Part shown: positions 1-11,814 of the stretch, piece by piece
How positions within the stretch are numbered: the stretch's first letter is position 1
Layout of the letters: each line of letters starts with the position of its first letter
DNA from: Isoetes taiwanensis
Lineage: Eukaryota > Streptophyta > Lycopodiopsida > Isoetales > Isoetaceae
Reading direction: 5' to 3'
DNA length: 64,000 nt
Assembly (NCBI GenBank): GCA_021234155.1
Contig: JAJEKV010000177.1
Coordinates: 498,001-562,000, forward strand
Program-made: the position numbers and the translations under genes
The notes under the pieces: model-generated
What the model saw: the letters and a program-made list of their open reading frames with translations, nothing else
Told to the model about the DNA's origin: nothing
The model's database searches: none

Positions 1-27
1 GGAGAATAATTTGATTGTTCTCCATTG

Positions 28-1627
28 TTATAGCAGGAATAGGAGCTGGAACTGTTCTTTTTCCAGCCTAATTTGTTTCAGAGATTTACCATGTTTATTT
101 TTCTTGTTTAATGGACCATTCTTAACTAGGAGTTGAGAATATCAGTATTCTCCTTATTCTTGGCAAAAAACTTAGCATCCATAATAATTTTGTTCAATGT
201 GTCATGAAGATTATTGACTTTTGTCAAACTGTTATCCTTTTCAGTGATTTTGGCAGAATTTTCATGGTTTTGCAACACATTGACTTGCTGAGCTTTACCA
301 TTCCTAAAGGTCTTCACAAAGTCACCTCTAGTCTTTCCCTTATTAGATGCTTCCCCATTCTTGAGTTCTGCTTCTTTTAACTGCTTTCTCCTTTGAATTC
401 TTTTGTAGCTGCCATTAACTTTAGTCCACTGAAAATTGCTATCTTTGGAGATAATGCATGGGTCACCAAGGTTCCCCTCAAGATCTTGATGATCAATAGC
501 TGATCCTTTTGAATTTTGCATAATCTGCTGACTGTTGACCTCATGACTGATATTGACTTTTTGGTTGACCTGCTCATTGACTCGACAGTTATCAGATAAC
601 TTTACAGGAACACTTAAATTCTGCTCACGAGTAGCTGATAATTCCTTGCAGGAATCATACCAAAAGTGTCTAACCTTACAATTTTGGCACTGAGGTAGCA
701 AGCCTGACCATCTCAAATTCAGAGAGGCTACTTTTTCAAAAACATCTTGAAAGGGAATGTGGAGGGGAATATTTTTGGAAATATCAAGCTGGACAATGGA
801 GCGGGGTGGTCTATAGGGGGAGAATTCAGTGCAAATATAAGAACCAATGGAGTCAAATAAGAGTTTAAGACAATCTTCATTCCAGTATATAGGGTTTAAG
901 CCATGAAGAGTGGTAGAAGCAAAAAGATTGTCCAAATTGGCTACTTCAAATTTGGGATCCCATTTAAGAAAGGTAAGTTGGAAGGATTCGAAAGCCATGG
1001 GACCATGATTTAATAGAAAATTGGTAGATCTTTTACCGCCACATTCAATCATAATATATGGAAAGTGAAGCCAGTAAACAGCATTTATTAGCATACCCTT
1101 CTGTAGGTTCAAGCAGAAAGCCCAAAGCTTGTCTAATTTAATCCCATGCTTATTTGTCTTAACAATTACTGCAGAGTCATGGAATGAATTTAATTTTGCA
1201 TGAACAGAGGGGAGGTCTAAGGAAATACCATTGAAAATAGCCTTCTTTCTAGCACTGAACGGACCCTTGAAAGGGCGGATATCTCCAGGATCTTGTCCAT
1301 AGTAGCATCTGAAGACATTGGTTGATCCGATCTTTTGTCCCCATAAACAATAAGAATTTGGAGGACGGGGTCAATGCTTGGCAGTCGGCCTAAGAAATCC
1401 GGATCCTTGGAAAGATTATCCCAGCATGGGACTCTAAAAGATAAGGGATCCATTGAAGACTGCCCAATGCATGAGTTAGCGAAATTACCAAAGAAAATGA
1501 AATTTTTACGATTTTCATGAAAGGATCTTAACTGTTTGAGAAGCTCGGGTCGATCAGAGGGCGCAAATTCAGCAAAAGCATGAAGAATGGAGAGAAATTT
1601 AGGGTAATTTTTGCCTTTGAGAGCCAT
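28..1627 (-). pseudogene. LINE ORF1 (DUF4283-type gag-like protein), frameshifted
   Basis: ORF1 of a plant L1-type non-LTR retrotransposon, which would bind its RNA in the retrotransposition particle. The reading starts at the ATG at 1627 (MALKGKNYPK) and runs to a stop at 1217. Matching protein continues in another frame from about 1235 to 126, so at least one frameshift breaks it. Seen: a DUF4283-like block (FLLNHGPMAFESFQLTFLKW, then LHGLNPIYWNED and LFDSIGSY), then LDISK and a degenerate zinc knuckle (CQNCKVRHFWYDSC), and a basic Lys/Glu-rich tail. A further shift near 126 would continue the tail to a stop at 28-30. An ATG at 25-23 could begin ORF2, which lies outside the window. Family order (DUF4283, then CCHC) is known for plant LINE ORF1; the pseudogene call is from the frame breaks. 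Confidence 0.75.
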
Positions 1628-3600
1628 GCAGAAAGAACCAGGTGAAAACTACAAAAGCAGAAGGAACATGTGCGAATTGGCAGGAGGGGAAAACAAAGGA
1701 CAAGGAAAAAAACAGGGGAAGAGCCTATCTAAATTTGAGAAGTCGGAAAGCCACACTCAGTACCAAATTGAAAGAAACCAGACGCCAAGACATGAATCAT
1801 TGTTCAGAGTAGACTTTTACCACAATCTTGGATGCAGCCCAGTCACAATGTACATGAAAGATGCCCGAAACTGAGGCTTCTTTCTTTCCAATGAACTCCT
1901 GGAGCCAAGATTCTACAATCTCCACTTCAAATTCTACTGAACTCGGAACAAATGAGTACTCAGGAGCAAATAATTCTTCTGGAAAATGCTGTTCAGAGAT
2001 TAGCGAATTCCATAAGTCAGAGGGAGAGCCTTTCAAATATCCACAGGTCAATCTCGAGTTATGCTTGGTATCCATTTGTGGCATTTGATGAGGGGAATCA
2101 TGGGAATTGCAAGCCCCTACAAGGCTGGCAATCTAAATCCCACAAATTGTCTTCAGAAACAGCTTGAATTAGCACAACAGATCAAGATTTGTGTTTGAAT
2201 CAGATAAGACAAAGCAATCAAGAAAAATGGCGCACATTGCTGACGTGTCACCTTTTCCCTTTCTTCCGCTCTAATTTTTAGCTTATAGTTGTTCAAGTTC
2301 AGATAACCTTAGCTGCAGAATAAAGTTTGTATCTTCGTAGATTGATTTAACCTAATGATCAGCTTCGTGCAAAATTTCAAAAACTCATTGAATTGCAGTT
2401 CTCTTATGTTGTCGGTTATGCTTCTTGATAGAGCAGATGCAACAAGGATCGTTGAATGGCATGGGAAAAGGCATTATGACATCCAAAGCATGCCATTGTC
2501 TTGGCTTTGCAAAAATAGATTTTTTAAATCAATTGTTTTCGTTGATCCTTGTGTTAACAGATTCATTTGTTGGATCACATATGTGGGCACAGATCATGTT
2601 AGCGTAAAGGGATCATTTCAACTGCAGATCCAACACCAAAAGGACCTGCTGATGAGTGCTAGGGCTCAAGAGCATGGGTCAGGTTGGGGGATAAATTGCG
2701 AAGGGGGAACAGGGCATGGAGTTCAATGTTGAGCATGGAATTGGGTATAGTGGGAAACTCACTTGGATCGTCTGTAATTCTGAGCGAGACTGTAGAGATA
2801 GTGAGAAAGAGAAGTAGAAAAGCACTACTAGATAAGATTGAAGAGGAAGAACAAGAACAAGAGCAGCGTCCACAGCAGAGGAAGTGGAAAGGGAAGCTCC
2901 GGCAGTTGCTTAGATGGAGGCGTTGATTTAATTGAAGCAGCACATTTTTCCCGGATCCCAGAGGCCGCCCATCGCCACGTTTTCAGCAGAAAAATGGAGT
3001 GCATTTACTTAAATGGAAAAAAGAGCCGACCATTCACCATTGTATAAAAACTCTCAAAATGCTAACATAAGCCTATACTTCAAGGCCATTTGTTCCATTT
3101 TGGTGTCCTTTTGTTTTTTAGCTTTTGTTCATGGAAAAATAAGTTCCTCTTGTTCATGTGCATGACGTAAAAAATACTATCTATCTACTATCAAACACAT
3201 GTTCCGGAAGTTTTGTACTGCCACATTTTGCCAGCAAAAATTGTCTCGAAATGCTAATTAATTTACATTCCAACCAAACGTAAGGTCTGTGCACCACCAA
3301 AAAAGTAACTTCATCACCAAAAGGTCAACCGACAGTCCTGAATAAGTCTCTCAAGGAATATCAGATAAGTCATAAAAGAAAATGAACAACCAAAGGATAT
3401 GGAAGATGCAAAAGGGCATTGTCCCCAAAATCTCAAACGAGATGTACACTTGTTACGTGTCTCAATTTGATTTGGTGTTCACCTGTCACCTAGATGAAAG
3501 AAAACTGGAGATACATTATTTGCTCCAAACTATTGCATATGGTGACAATTATAACAAGACTACATACCTCCATGTCATATAGAAGGATTGATTGAACCAA
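1628..3600. other. Non-coding stretch, possibly LINE 5' region plus unassigned sequence
   Basis: I recognise no gene here. Bases 1628-2200 lie just upstream of the LINE ORF1 start on the minus strand and may be its 5' UTR. A short plus-strand frame at 2684-2926 ends in a Glu/Gln-rich and then basic stretch (IEEEEQEQEQRPQQRKW). I cannot match it to a family and its composition could be accidental. Bases 3050-3600 show AT-rich sequence with no supported feature. Confidence 0.4.
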
Positions 3601-4190
3601 CATACAAAATAAGTGTGCGATCGAGCTAATCGTAAGACTCTATTCTAAATAGGATATAGAGTTCTTTGGATTGCCCACTGTTTAAGGGGCAATTTTTTAG
3701 GGAGAGGGTGGCTTTGGACCTCTTTAGACCTATCTAATAATCTAATGGCTATAATTGCAAGTTTTTTTTTCGGCATTTTAAAATAATTTGTAAGTTTTTA
3801 TTGCCCAAAGGGGCAAGCCCTTGTTTGATGGTGTAATATGCGGGGCTAGGAATATTCTCTAGATTGCAAGTCATATGGTATACCCAGTATTTTCCAACAA
3901 TCGATTTCAATTTTTTTGGCTTTATGTATTCTAAGATTTTTACATCATGTTGCTGTTGAACTGACTAGTTGTTCGATTATTTGACAGGCAACAGGTTCTT
4001 TTAATAGATTTTTTAACATCCACAAAGACCAATAGGCCATGGGACCCATACAATAGGCTAGAACAACCCAGAACATCACCAAACATGATAAAAACATTAC
4101 AGAGCTTGATTTACTCATACAGACAAATTTGGTTGCTGGATCATTATCAAGTGGTTTGATAAGGGATAAGAGTGGTTTGATAAAGAACAA
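3600..4190. other. AT-rich intergenic sequence
   Basis: No coding pattern, RNA gene or clear repeat border was found in this stretch on either strand. Confidence 0.4.
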
Positions 4191-4202
4191 GAGTGGCAAG
4201 TA

Positions 4203-4760
4203 GTGAATGTGTATACATATAACAGGCCTCATCAGAGAGGTGCACTCTGGGCTGCTTGGAGGTTCAAGCTAGTTCGATTGGATGCTCATGTTTCGTGATT
4301 GTTGGTGGGTGACTTCAACATGGTTGAGTGGAAGCTGATCGGTGTGGCAAAGGATCAAACATTATCCAAGGCTTTGAACGTGAACAGTGGCATCGCTTGA
4401 TGCATGATTATGGGTTTGTAGAGGTGGATAGCGATCGTAGCTTTACCTTGTGCAATGGCTAGCTTGGAGAAGGTAGAGCATATGCACGTCATGATAGGGA
4501 ATATTATAATGCTTTGGAAGCTACATATTTGCATAATTTCTCATGCAAAAACATGCTTGATAGCTCTATTTCGGATCACAATCCACATGTTTTCTCTTGC
4601 TCTCAGGACGGATGCATAGCAGGACCAAGACTTACTTCAAATTGAGTATTTTATTCTTGATGGATGAGGAGTTTAAGAATGGACGCAGACAAGCCTGGAC
4701 CTCTGCCTTTGTGAGACGAAAAGGAACGCCTGGGATTGTTGATGCCTTGGCTACTGTCAG
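4203..4760 (+). mobile_element. LINE ORF2 remnant: C-terminal half of APE-type endonuclease
   Basis: Across frame breaks the plus strand encodes the second half of a LINE endonuclease/exonuclease/phosphatase domain. The landmarks are the VGDFNMVE motif at about 4300, a run resembling FTLCNG at about 4440, and the terminal SISDHNPHVF (SDH catalytic signature) at about 4565-4595. After it comes a segment like KTYFKLSILFLMDEEF, typical of the linker towards reverse transcriptase in plant LINEs. The N-terminal half and the reverse transcriptase are missing, and stops interrupt the frame, so this is a dead fragment. The DFN and SDH motifs are established endonuclease signatures; assignment to a specific LINE clade is uncertain. 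Confidence 0.75.
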
Positions 4761-4769
4761 TGTTGTCAG

Positions 4770-4930
4770 GTACGTTTAGTACGGTACGGGTATTATACGT
4801 ACTTAACATATTAATACCGTATGCATACCTCTCATTTAAAAAGTACTTTAAATACATTTTTTAGAATTATAAAATACTTATTAAATACGTAAAATACGTA
4901 CTTTACGTATAATACGTTAAGTACTGTTTG
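4770..4930. repeat. AT-rich TACGT-type short repeats
   Basis: Short motifs such as GTACTTAAC and TATTATACGT recur in both orientations over about 150 bp, right after the LINE remnant. It may be a MITE or simple-sequence patch. Borders and target duplication are not visible. Confidence 0.3.
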
Positions 4931-5370
4931 TAATTTTTTAGAACTATTATTTCTTGTATTGCAGTTGAAATAGTTGCAATAACAACTAGTATGAAGAACT
5001 TCAAGTTTTAAATAATGAACCAGAATATATTACTCTAAAAAATTAAGTATTTTTCAAAGTTTTCAATCCAAAATATGTCTATTTAAGAGTTATATATTCT
5101 AATCTGCAATCTACACCCAGAGACAAATAAATTTAAGTAATTGTTGCTCATTTGTTGCATCCGAAGCTATTAATTGCCGCTGACCTCTGTATTTCTTTCC
5201 TGGTATGAATGCAAGCTACTGAAGTATTAAGGAGAAGGTTTGCCTCCTGCCATGACAAAACAAGGAGTGAGTCTGCATCTCCATCTCCATTCCTATTCAA
5301 TGGCTAGGGTAAGAAGAAAGAGGGGGAAAACGCAGGGGTTTTGAGTTTTTATTTGCAAGAGGTTTTTTTT
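4931..5370. other. AT-rich intergenic sequence
   Basis: No coding pattern, RNA gene or repeat is supported here. The stretch ends in a T-rich run at 5361-5372 that abuts copy 1 of the large duplication. Confidence 0.4.
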
Positions 5371-7837
5371 TTAATGATAGAATGCAGTATTATGTGTTGC
5401 TCCTGCACTTGGGAATATATTGGGATATAAGGGAGTAAGATAAGTGGACTTGTGTGACTTGTAAAATTCCTTGAAAATATTGGGCATGCTTGCTATACCT
5501 AATTTACTTCTTAAAGCTTTTAAGATTAAAAAAATGCATGGTCGCTTGGTCATTAGATATGAATTACAGCCTGGCCAATGAGCAGATTCGTGGCTTAGGG
5601 TTTTTTCCACAGCCGATTTAGCCTTACGGCTTGGGACATGTATTAATAAGCAAGGTATGCTCTATTTATTAAGAACTGTCGGATATTTCTATGCTGAGGA
5701 TTATGCATGTTGGCCGGATTTGAGCGAAGCTAAGCATCCCAGTTGGGAGATAGGATCTACCATCAGAACTGGTCAGGCAAATTCCTGTTGTGATCAAAGG
5801 CAGATCCCTGTTGTGATCAATTTTCTGAAGAAATGTGCTGCTCAGCCTGATCCATGTTGTTGCGGAGATATGCTGCCGTACACTATTTGTAGAGAAGAAA
5901 TCCTCCCCTGCGGCTATGGATGAAAGCAAAGGAGAAATCATGAGCACATTAGTAAGAAGCCAGTGGCAGCTATGAATCCAAAGCGGTCAGAAATTGAAGC
6001 AATGGACAAAACTTTGTTGGGACAATTTCAATTAAGAAGGCAACTCTGCTGCATGATTCAAACTTGGAGCAAGCTGGAGGCAACTCCTCAAATGATGCCA
6101 TGGAGAATCATGCAATCTTCAACATCTTACTCAGGTTTGAGAAGCTTATTTGAAATTTTGAGTCTATTTGACTATGGCTTTTGTTAAATTTGTTTAAATG
6201 GATTCAAAGTGATGTATATAACTATATGCTTGAAACAATGCCTATTGCTGGATAAATTTGAGTAAGGAGTATTTATGCTTGGTACATTTAACTAAAGAAA
6301 TATTTGTCCATTACATTTAGTGACAAGTCTGGCAGAGGGCATCTGTCATAATTATTAAGTTGTAATGGCTTTAACACAGGTTGCATATGGCTAAAGGAAG
6401 TTCCAGATCTAGATGTATGGCTGCACTATTGCATAAATCTTTCAGTGGCTAAGGGCTTGTATACATCTCGTCTATATGCATACAGCTATGGGTAATAGTT
6501 AGATTTAATGCATTTAACTAGCTAAATAATTTAGGCAATGGCTTTAATGCATGTTCGCATACAGTAAAAGGCTTTTTCCAGCTGACTTTGATATTTATGA
6601 TGGAACTGAGGCTAAAAATTGTGTAATCATGATACCGAATCTGAGGGTTTGGCAACATAGCTGTTGAGAATATGATAGGCTATGAATATCTCAGTCATAT
6701 GCAGATAGATACATCTGGTTACTATTTAAAAATAGATATGGTTCTCGGGCTTAAGTTTCTACTGCCTGCCTTTATGTATTCATCTATGTGGTAACATGAT
6801 TTCTGCATAACAGAGGCCTTGCTGACTATTGCACTGACAGAACATTGATTGAGAGTGGATATGATGTATTGAATAGTGGATATGATGAGTGGATTGATAT
6901 TGATATATGCAGCTCATTCGTTGCAGTAGTTTACACAATTAGTATGCTCATGTTTATACAATTAATAAGGCATATGCAGACTATGGAGCTATTAGCAATG
7001 TTTTTGAAATACTAGCTGCTAGCTATGATTATCTTAGAGCAGAGATAGACCTGGAATTTCACTTGGGAGGTTAACTTGCAGATTATATGATGGTCCTTTT
7101 ACTGATATGGATTAAAGGCTGGCCATTCATAGGCTCAACAGGACTTATGCATCGTAGCTAAACTTTAAATGATGCATTAGGTGTAATATTCAATATGATC
7201 AGAAACACAGGGCCCCTTGAACGGTATAATTAAGGGCATGCTATTTTACTTGCCTTGGTTCTAGGGTGTAGAAAATCTTTTATCCTTGTTTTTTTGTAGG
7301 TTACAAGCAAGGTGAAGGGTGATAAACTTAAAAGACCCAATGACACCTGCTAGTAGCTTAGGCCTTTACCCATGTTCTTGGCTAACTGTCCTCTGGTTCT
7401 ACTGCAGGTAACAGGGTCTTTTACTCCTTGCTATGTTTCTTTAGCATGTTACGAATATTTTGAAACTGCTCAAGACAGTTGCAGATGCTCAAGTGGAGTG
7501 TTTCAATACATTTCAAATGACATTGGCTGATGCCTTAATTTTACATGGTATTTTGTTATGTTTTTCTACTACAAAGGCAAATAATGATGGCCTACTTTTT
7601 ACTGCACAAGGCAATCTTTTCTTTAAAGGATTGTAGCCTTGTAAAAATGTGTAAGGACTGTGTTTCATGACTATAATTAAAAATTGGAAGTTTCTTATGT
7701 AACCATGTCCTTGGCCTAAGTTCAAATGCACCTGGTTGATCTTAGGGCTGCTTATTGAATCTGACTTGTTCTTGCAAAGATCATGTCATGATTAAAAGTT
7801 ATGAAGGTCTTAGGACCTGATTGACTTAAAAGGTTTT
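5371..7837. repeat. Large direct duplication, copy 1 (about 2.45 kb, non-coding)
   Basis: This block recurs at 8368-10811 in the same orientation with a shift of 2997 bp at its start and 2978 bp at its end. Both copies begin after a T-rich run and end in GACTTAAAAGG followed by Ts. Long internal stretches (for example 6100-7150) are essentially identical. There is no long reading frame; short frames are shared by both copies only because the DNA is duplicated. It contains the hairpin at 7329-7423. The block could be a transcribed non-coding gene or part of an unknown repeat; I cannot name it. Confidence 0.9.
7329..7423 (+). ncRNA. Candidate structured RNA hairpin, copy 1
   Basis: The arms TAAAAGACCC and GGGTCTTTTA pair over 10 bp. 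They are followed inward by a small internal loop, ACCTGC/GCAGGT (6 bp), and after a bulged U by AGTAG/CTACT (5 bp), closing a loop of about 40 nt. A diverged copy at 12774-12862 keeps the fold with two compensatory changes, which suggests selection on RNA pairing. It has miRNA-precursor-like size, but the asymmetric internal loop is unusual and no known miRNA sequence was recognised. The strand is arbitrary because inverted repeats fold either way. Confidence 0.4.
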
Positions 7838-8367
7838 TTATTCTTATCCCCAGTTTATTGGTTATACCAATAGCCAAGGTGTGGTTACTTTCAGGTGATG
7901 TCTTTTCTCTTATTCTATTTTACTAAAAGATTCTTATCACTTTTATATAGGGCATTGGCATTGGCGAGAGCTATGACAAGAACAAACTAGCAGAAAGAAG
8001 GGGTATGCTTTGAGAAACAGAGGTAATGGGATAATCATTGTTTATGAAAGTATTCCACATGAAAGCTAAATTGTAGGCCGTATTTGGCACCTAAACTAAT
8101 CTTTTGGCATTGGCCTGGGCTAACTCTTATTAGGGGTGTGTTCACCAATCTTGATAAGAAAGATGCTATTTTGAAGAATCTAAGTGAGCATTTGTCCACT
8201 TGTTTGCCATTTGGCTTTTTTATAAAAAATGTGCACTTGCGATAAGAATTAGGCAATATAGGTAGGGTAGGGCTTTGGCAACAAGGTCCTACTCTCCTTG
8301 TTGCTTGCTTTTATTTATGACTTTGGCCCACCCCGACCTACGGTAGGAGGAAGGTTTTTTTTATTAA
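7838..8367. other. Spacer between the two 2.45 kb copies
   Basis: About 530 bp of sequence not shared by the flanking copies. No gene or RNA is recognised. It ends in a short T-rich run (8354-8363) that abuts copy 2, as another T run abuts copy 1. Confidence 0.6.
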
Positions 8368-10806
8368 GTAATGATAGAATGCAGTATTATGTGTTGCTCC
8401 TGCACTTGGGAATATATTGGGATATAAGGGAGTAAGATAAGTGGACTTGTGTGACTTGTAAAATTCCTTGAAAATATTGGGCATGCTTGCTATACCTAAT
8501 TTACTTCTTAAAGCTTTTAAGATTAAAAAAATGCATGGTCGCTTGGTCATTAGATATGAATTACACCGCCAATGAGCGATTCGTGGCTTAGGGTTTTTTC
8601 CATTACCGATTTAGCCTTTACGGCTTGGGACATGTATTAATAAGCAAGGTATGCTCTATTTATTAAGAACCGCCGATATTTCTATGCCGAGGATTATGCA
8701 TGTTGGCCGGATTTGAGCTGAAGCTAAGCATCCCAGTTTGGGAGATAGGATCTACCATCGAACCGGTCGTGCAAATTCTGCTAGATCAAAGGCGCATCCC
8801 CTGTTGTGATCAATTTTCTGAAGAAATGTGCTGCTCAGCCTGATCCATGTTGTTGCGGAGATATGCTGCCGTACACTATTTGTAGAGAAGAAATCCTCCC
8901 CGCGCTATGGATGAAAGCAAAGGAGAAATCATGAGCACATTAGTAAGAAGCCGCTGGCGCTATGAATCCAAAGCGGTCGAAATTGAAGCAATGGACAAAA
9001 CTTTGTTGGGACAATTTCAATTAAGAAGGCAACTCTCCGCATGATTCAAACTTGGAGCAAGCTGGAGGCAACTCCTCAAATGATGCCATGGAGAATCATG
9101 CAATCTTCAACATCTTACTCAGGTTTGAGAAGCTTATTTGAAATTTTGAGTCTATTTGACTATGGCTTTTGTTAAATTTGTTTAAATGGATTCAAAGTGA
9201 TGTATATAACTATATGCTTGAAACAATGCCTATTGCTGGATAAATTTGAGTAAGGAGTATTTATGCTTGGTACATTTAACTAAAGAAATATTTGTCCATT
9301 ACATTTAGTGACAAGTCTGGCAGAGGGCATCTGTCATAATTATTAAGTTGTAATGGCTTTAACACAGGTTGCATATGGCTAAAGGAAGTTCCAGATCTAG
9401 ATGTATGGCTGCACTATTGCATAAATCTTTCAGTGGCTAAGGGCTTGTATACATCTCGTCTATATGCATACAGCTATGGGTAATAGTTAGATTTAATGCA
9501 TTTAACTAGCTAAATAATTTAGGCAATGGCTTTAATGCATGTTCGCATACAGTAAAGGGCTTTTCCAGCTGACTTTGATATTTATGATGGAACTGAGGCT
9601 AAAAATTGTGTAATCATGATACCGAATCTGAGGGTTTGGCAACATAGCTGTTGAGAATATGATAGGCTATGAATATCTCAGTCATATGCAGATAGATACA
9701 TCTGGTTACTATTTAAAAACAGATATGGTTCTCGGGCTTAAGTTTCTACTGCCTGCCTTTATGTATTCATCTATGTGGTAACATGATTTCTGCATAACAG
9801 AGGCCTTGCTGACTATTGCACTGACAGAACATTGATTGAGAGTGGATATGATGTATTGAATAGTGGATATGATGAGTGGATTGATATTGATATATGCAGC
9901 TCATTCGTTGCAGTAGTTTACACAATTAGTATGCTCATGTTTATACAATTAATAAGGCATATGCAGACTATGGAGCTATTAGCAATGTTTTTGAAATACT
10001 AGCTGCTAGCTATGATTATCTTAGAGCAGAGATAGACCTGGAATTTCACTTGGGAGGTTAACTTGCAGATTATATGATGGTCCTTTTACTGATATGGATT
10101 AAAGGCTGGCCATTCATAGGCTCAACAGGACTTATGCATCGTAGCTAAACTTTAAATGATGCATTAGGTGTAATATTCAATATGATCGAAACACGGGCCC
10201 CTTGAATCCAAGTATAATTAAGGGCATGCTATTTTACTTGCCTTGGTTCTAGGGTGTAGAAAATCTTTTATCCTTGTTTTTTTGTAGGTTACAAGCAAGG
10301 TGAAGGGTGATAAACTTAAAAGACCCAATGACACCTAGGCTTTTACCCATGTTCTTGGCTAACTGTCCTCCTGGGTTCTACCAAGTAACGGGGTCTTTTA
10401 CTCCTTGCTATGTTTCTTTAGCATGTTACTTAATATTTTGAAACCGCTCAAGACAGTTGCAGATGCTCAAGTGGAGTGTTTCAATACATTTCAAATGACA
10501 TTGGCTGATGCCTTAATTTTACATGGTATTTTGTTATGTTTTTCTACTACAAAGGCAAATAATGATGGCCTACTTTTTACTGCACAAGGCAATCTTTGCT
10601 TTAAAGGATTGTAGCCTTGTAAAAATGTGTAAGGATTGTGTTTCATGACTATAATTAAAAATTGGAAGTTTCTTATGTAACCATGTCCTTGGCCTAAGTT
10701 CAAATGCACCTGGTTGATCTTAGGGCTGCTTATTGAATCTGACTTGTTCTTGCAAAGATCATGTCATGATTAAAAGTTATGAAGGTCTTAGGACCTGATT
10801 GACTTA

Positions 10807-10811
<5 letters not shown>
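8368..10811. repeat. Large direct duplication, copy 2
   Basis: Second copy of the block at 5371-7837. Differences are not spread evenly. Two zones (about 8565-9050 and 10185-10450) carry dense small changes, many at CAG or CTG trinucleotides, while the sequence between is nearly identical to copy 1. The copy runs directly into a 32-nt poly-T tract. Confidence 0.9.
10316..10400 (+). ncRNA. Candidate hairpin, copy 2 (inner stem damaged)
   Basis: It keeps the outer 10-bp stem of the 7329-7423 hairpin (TAAAAGACCC with GGGTCTTTTA). The inner segments read ACACCTAGGC and CTACCAAGTAAC, so the inner stem is lost. All inner changes fall where copy 1 has CTG or CAG, the pattern of the rest of this duplicate. 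Confidence 0.3.

Positions 10812-10843
<32 letters not shown>
10812..10843. repeat. Poly-T tract (32 nt)
   Basis: An uninterrupted run of T directly at the end of duplication copy 2. On the minus strand it would be a poly-A tail, but copy 1 has only six Ts at the same place, so it may be a retroposition scar or an assembly seam. Confidence 0.9.
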
Positions 10844-10845
<2 letters not shown>

Positions 10846-10963
10846 TTATCTAACTAGGCTTATGTCCTTGTGCACAAGATCAAATTGAGAATGTTTAAAA
10901 TAGCTTAAATTTGGATTCCACATGCTGGCAATCCAATGGACCATTATGCATTTCTCATATTTG

Positions 10964-11013
10964 CACAAATTTCTCATATTTTCTCATATTTCTCATATTT
11001 CTCATATTTCTCA
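10964..11013 (+). repeat. TTTCTCATA minisatellite
   Basis: About five head-to-tail copies of a nine-base unit TTTCTCATA with minor variants. Confidence 0.85.
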
Positions 11014-11458
11014 TACTTGTCTTATGTCCCTTTGCACAAATTGATTTCAGAAATGTGTAAACAGGTTAAACTTGGAGTACATGACTTGGCAATCCAATGG
11101 GACCAAAGTGCATTGCTCATTTACTCATATATTTAAAATTTGCTAAGGTCTAATGTAGGGCTAACAAATTATGTGACAGCAAAAAACATGACCTAAACGA
11201 CTCCACGACGGACGCTCCACTAAACTCTTAGGTATTCTCAAACCTTCTAAAATTGCTCTTGTCATTTTCATGCATGCAATCTGTTTATCGGGCTGGATGG
11301 AGCAGGCGTTAAGCTAGAATCCATTTACAATGGAGCCGGTCTTAGGTACAGCACCTAAATTATCCCATATATAGAGTTGCAGTTAACAATCCGATGCATT
11401 CGGATTACTGCTCTTAAGCCGCAGTTGTGGTGCAAAGCCGACCCAATTCCTCACTGCA

Positions 11459-11811
11459 ATGGGAAGAAGGAAGGGAGATTTGAATGCTTCCACGAAAAAG
11501 AAGCTGGAAGAGGAGAAGAAGTTGAATGCCAAGCATAAGAAGCTCTATGATTTTCATGCACCAGTTTGCCTTGCACAGAAGGGTAATCTGGAGGCAAATA
11601 TCCCTGCTAAGGATATGAGCAATCCAGGAGTTCTTGAGGGAGCTGAAGGCAACTGCATTGGCCATACTAATCTGCCAGAAATTGAGGTGGAGATTACCGG
11701 GCATCGCAAGACCAATATGGGGATTCATGCCTCAAGTAGCACACCAACCTTGGACACCTACAACTACTCAAAGAAATTTGGAGGTCTGCTGAACCCACTC
11801 TACAATCTCAG
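11459..11811 (+). CDS. Unrecognised exon, Lys-rich N terminus
   Basis: An open frame starts at ATG 11459 (MGRRKGDLNASTKKK). It continues with a charged helical segment (KLEEEKKLNAKHKKL), then a neutral region ending LLNPLYNLR. There it meets CAG|GTTTGAG, a plausible splice donor after 11811; read-through gives a stop soon after. Codon use and amino-acid composition look coding, but I recognise no family. The next identifiable coding sequence downstream is the TRM1-like remnant at 13.2 kb; whether both belong to one transcript is not shown. The N terminus does not resemble plant TRM1 proteins I know. It could also be a gene fragment. Confidence 0.35.
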
Positions 11812-11814
11812 GTT

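Noticed and set aside
1797-2084. Minus-strand open frame of 95 codons upstream of the LINE ORF1
   Set aside because: No recognisable family and overlapped by open frames on the other strand; probably chance in the LINE 5' region.
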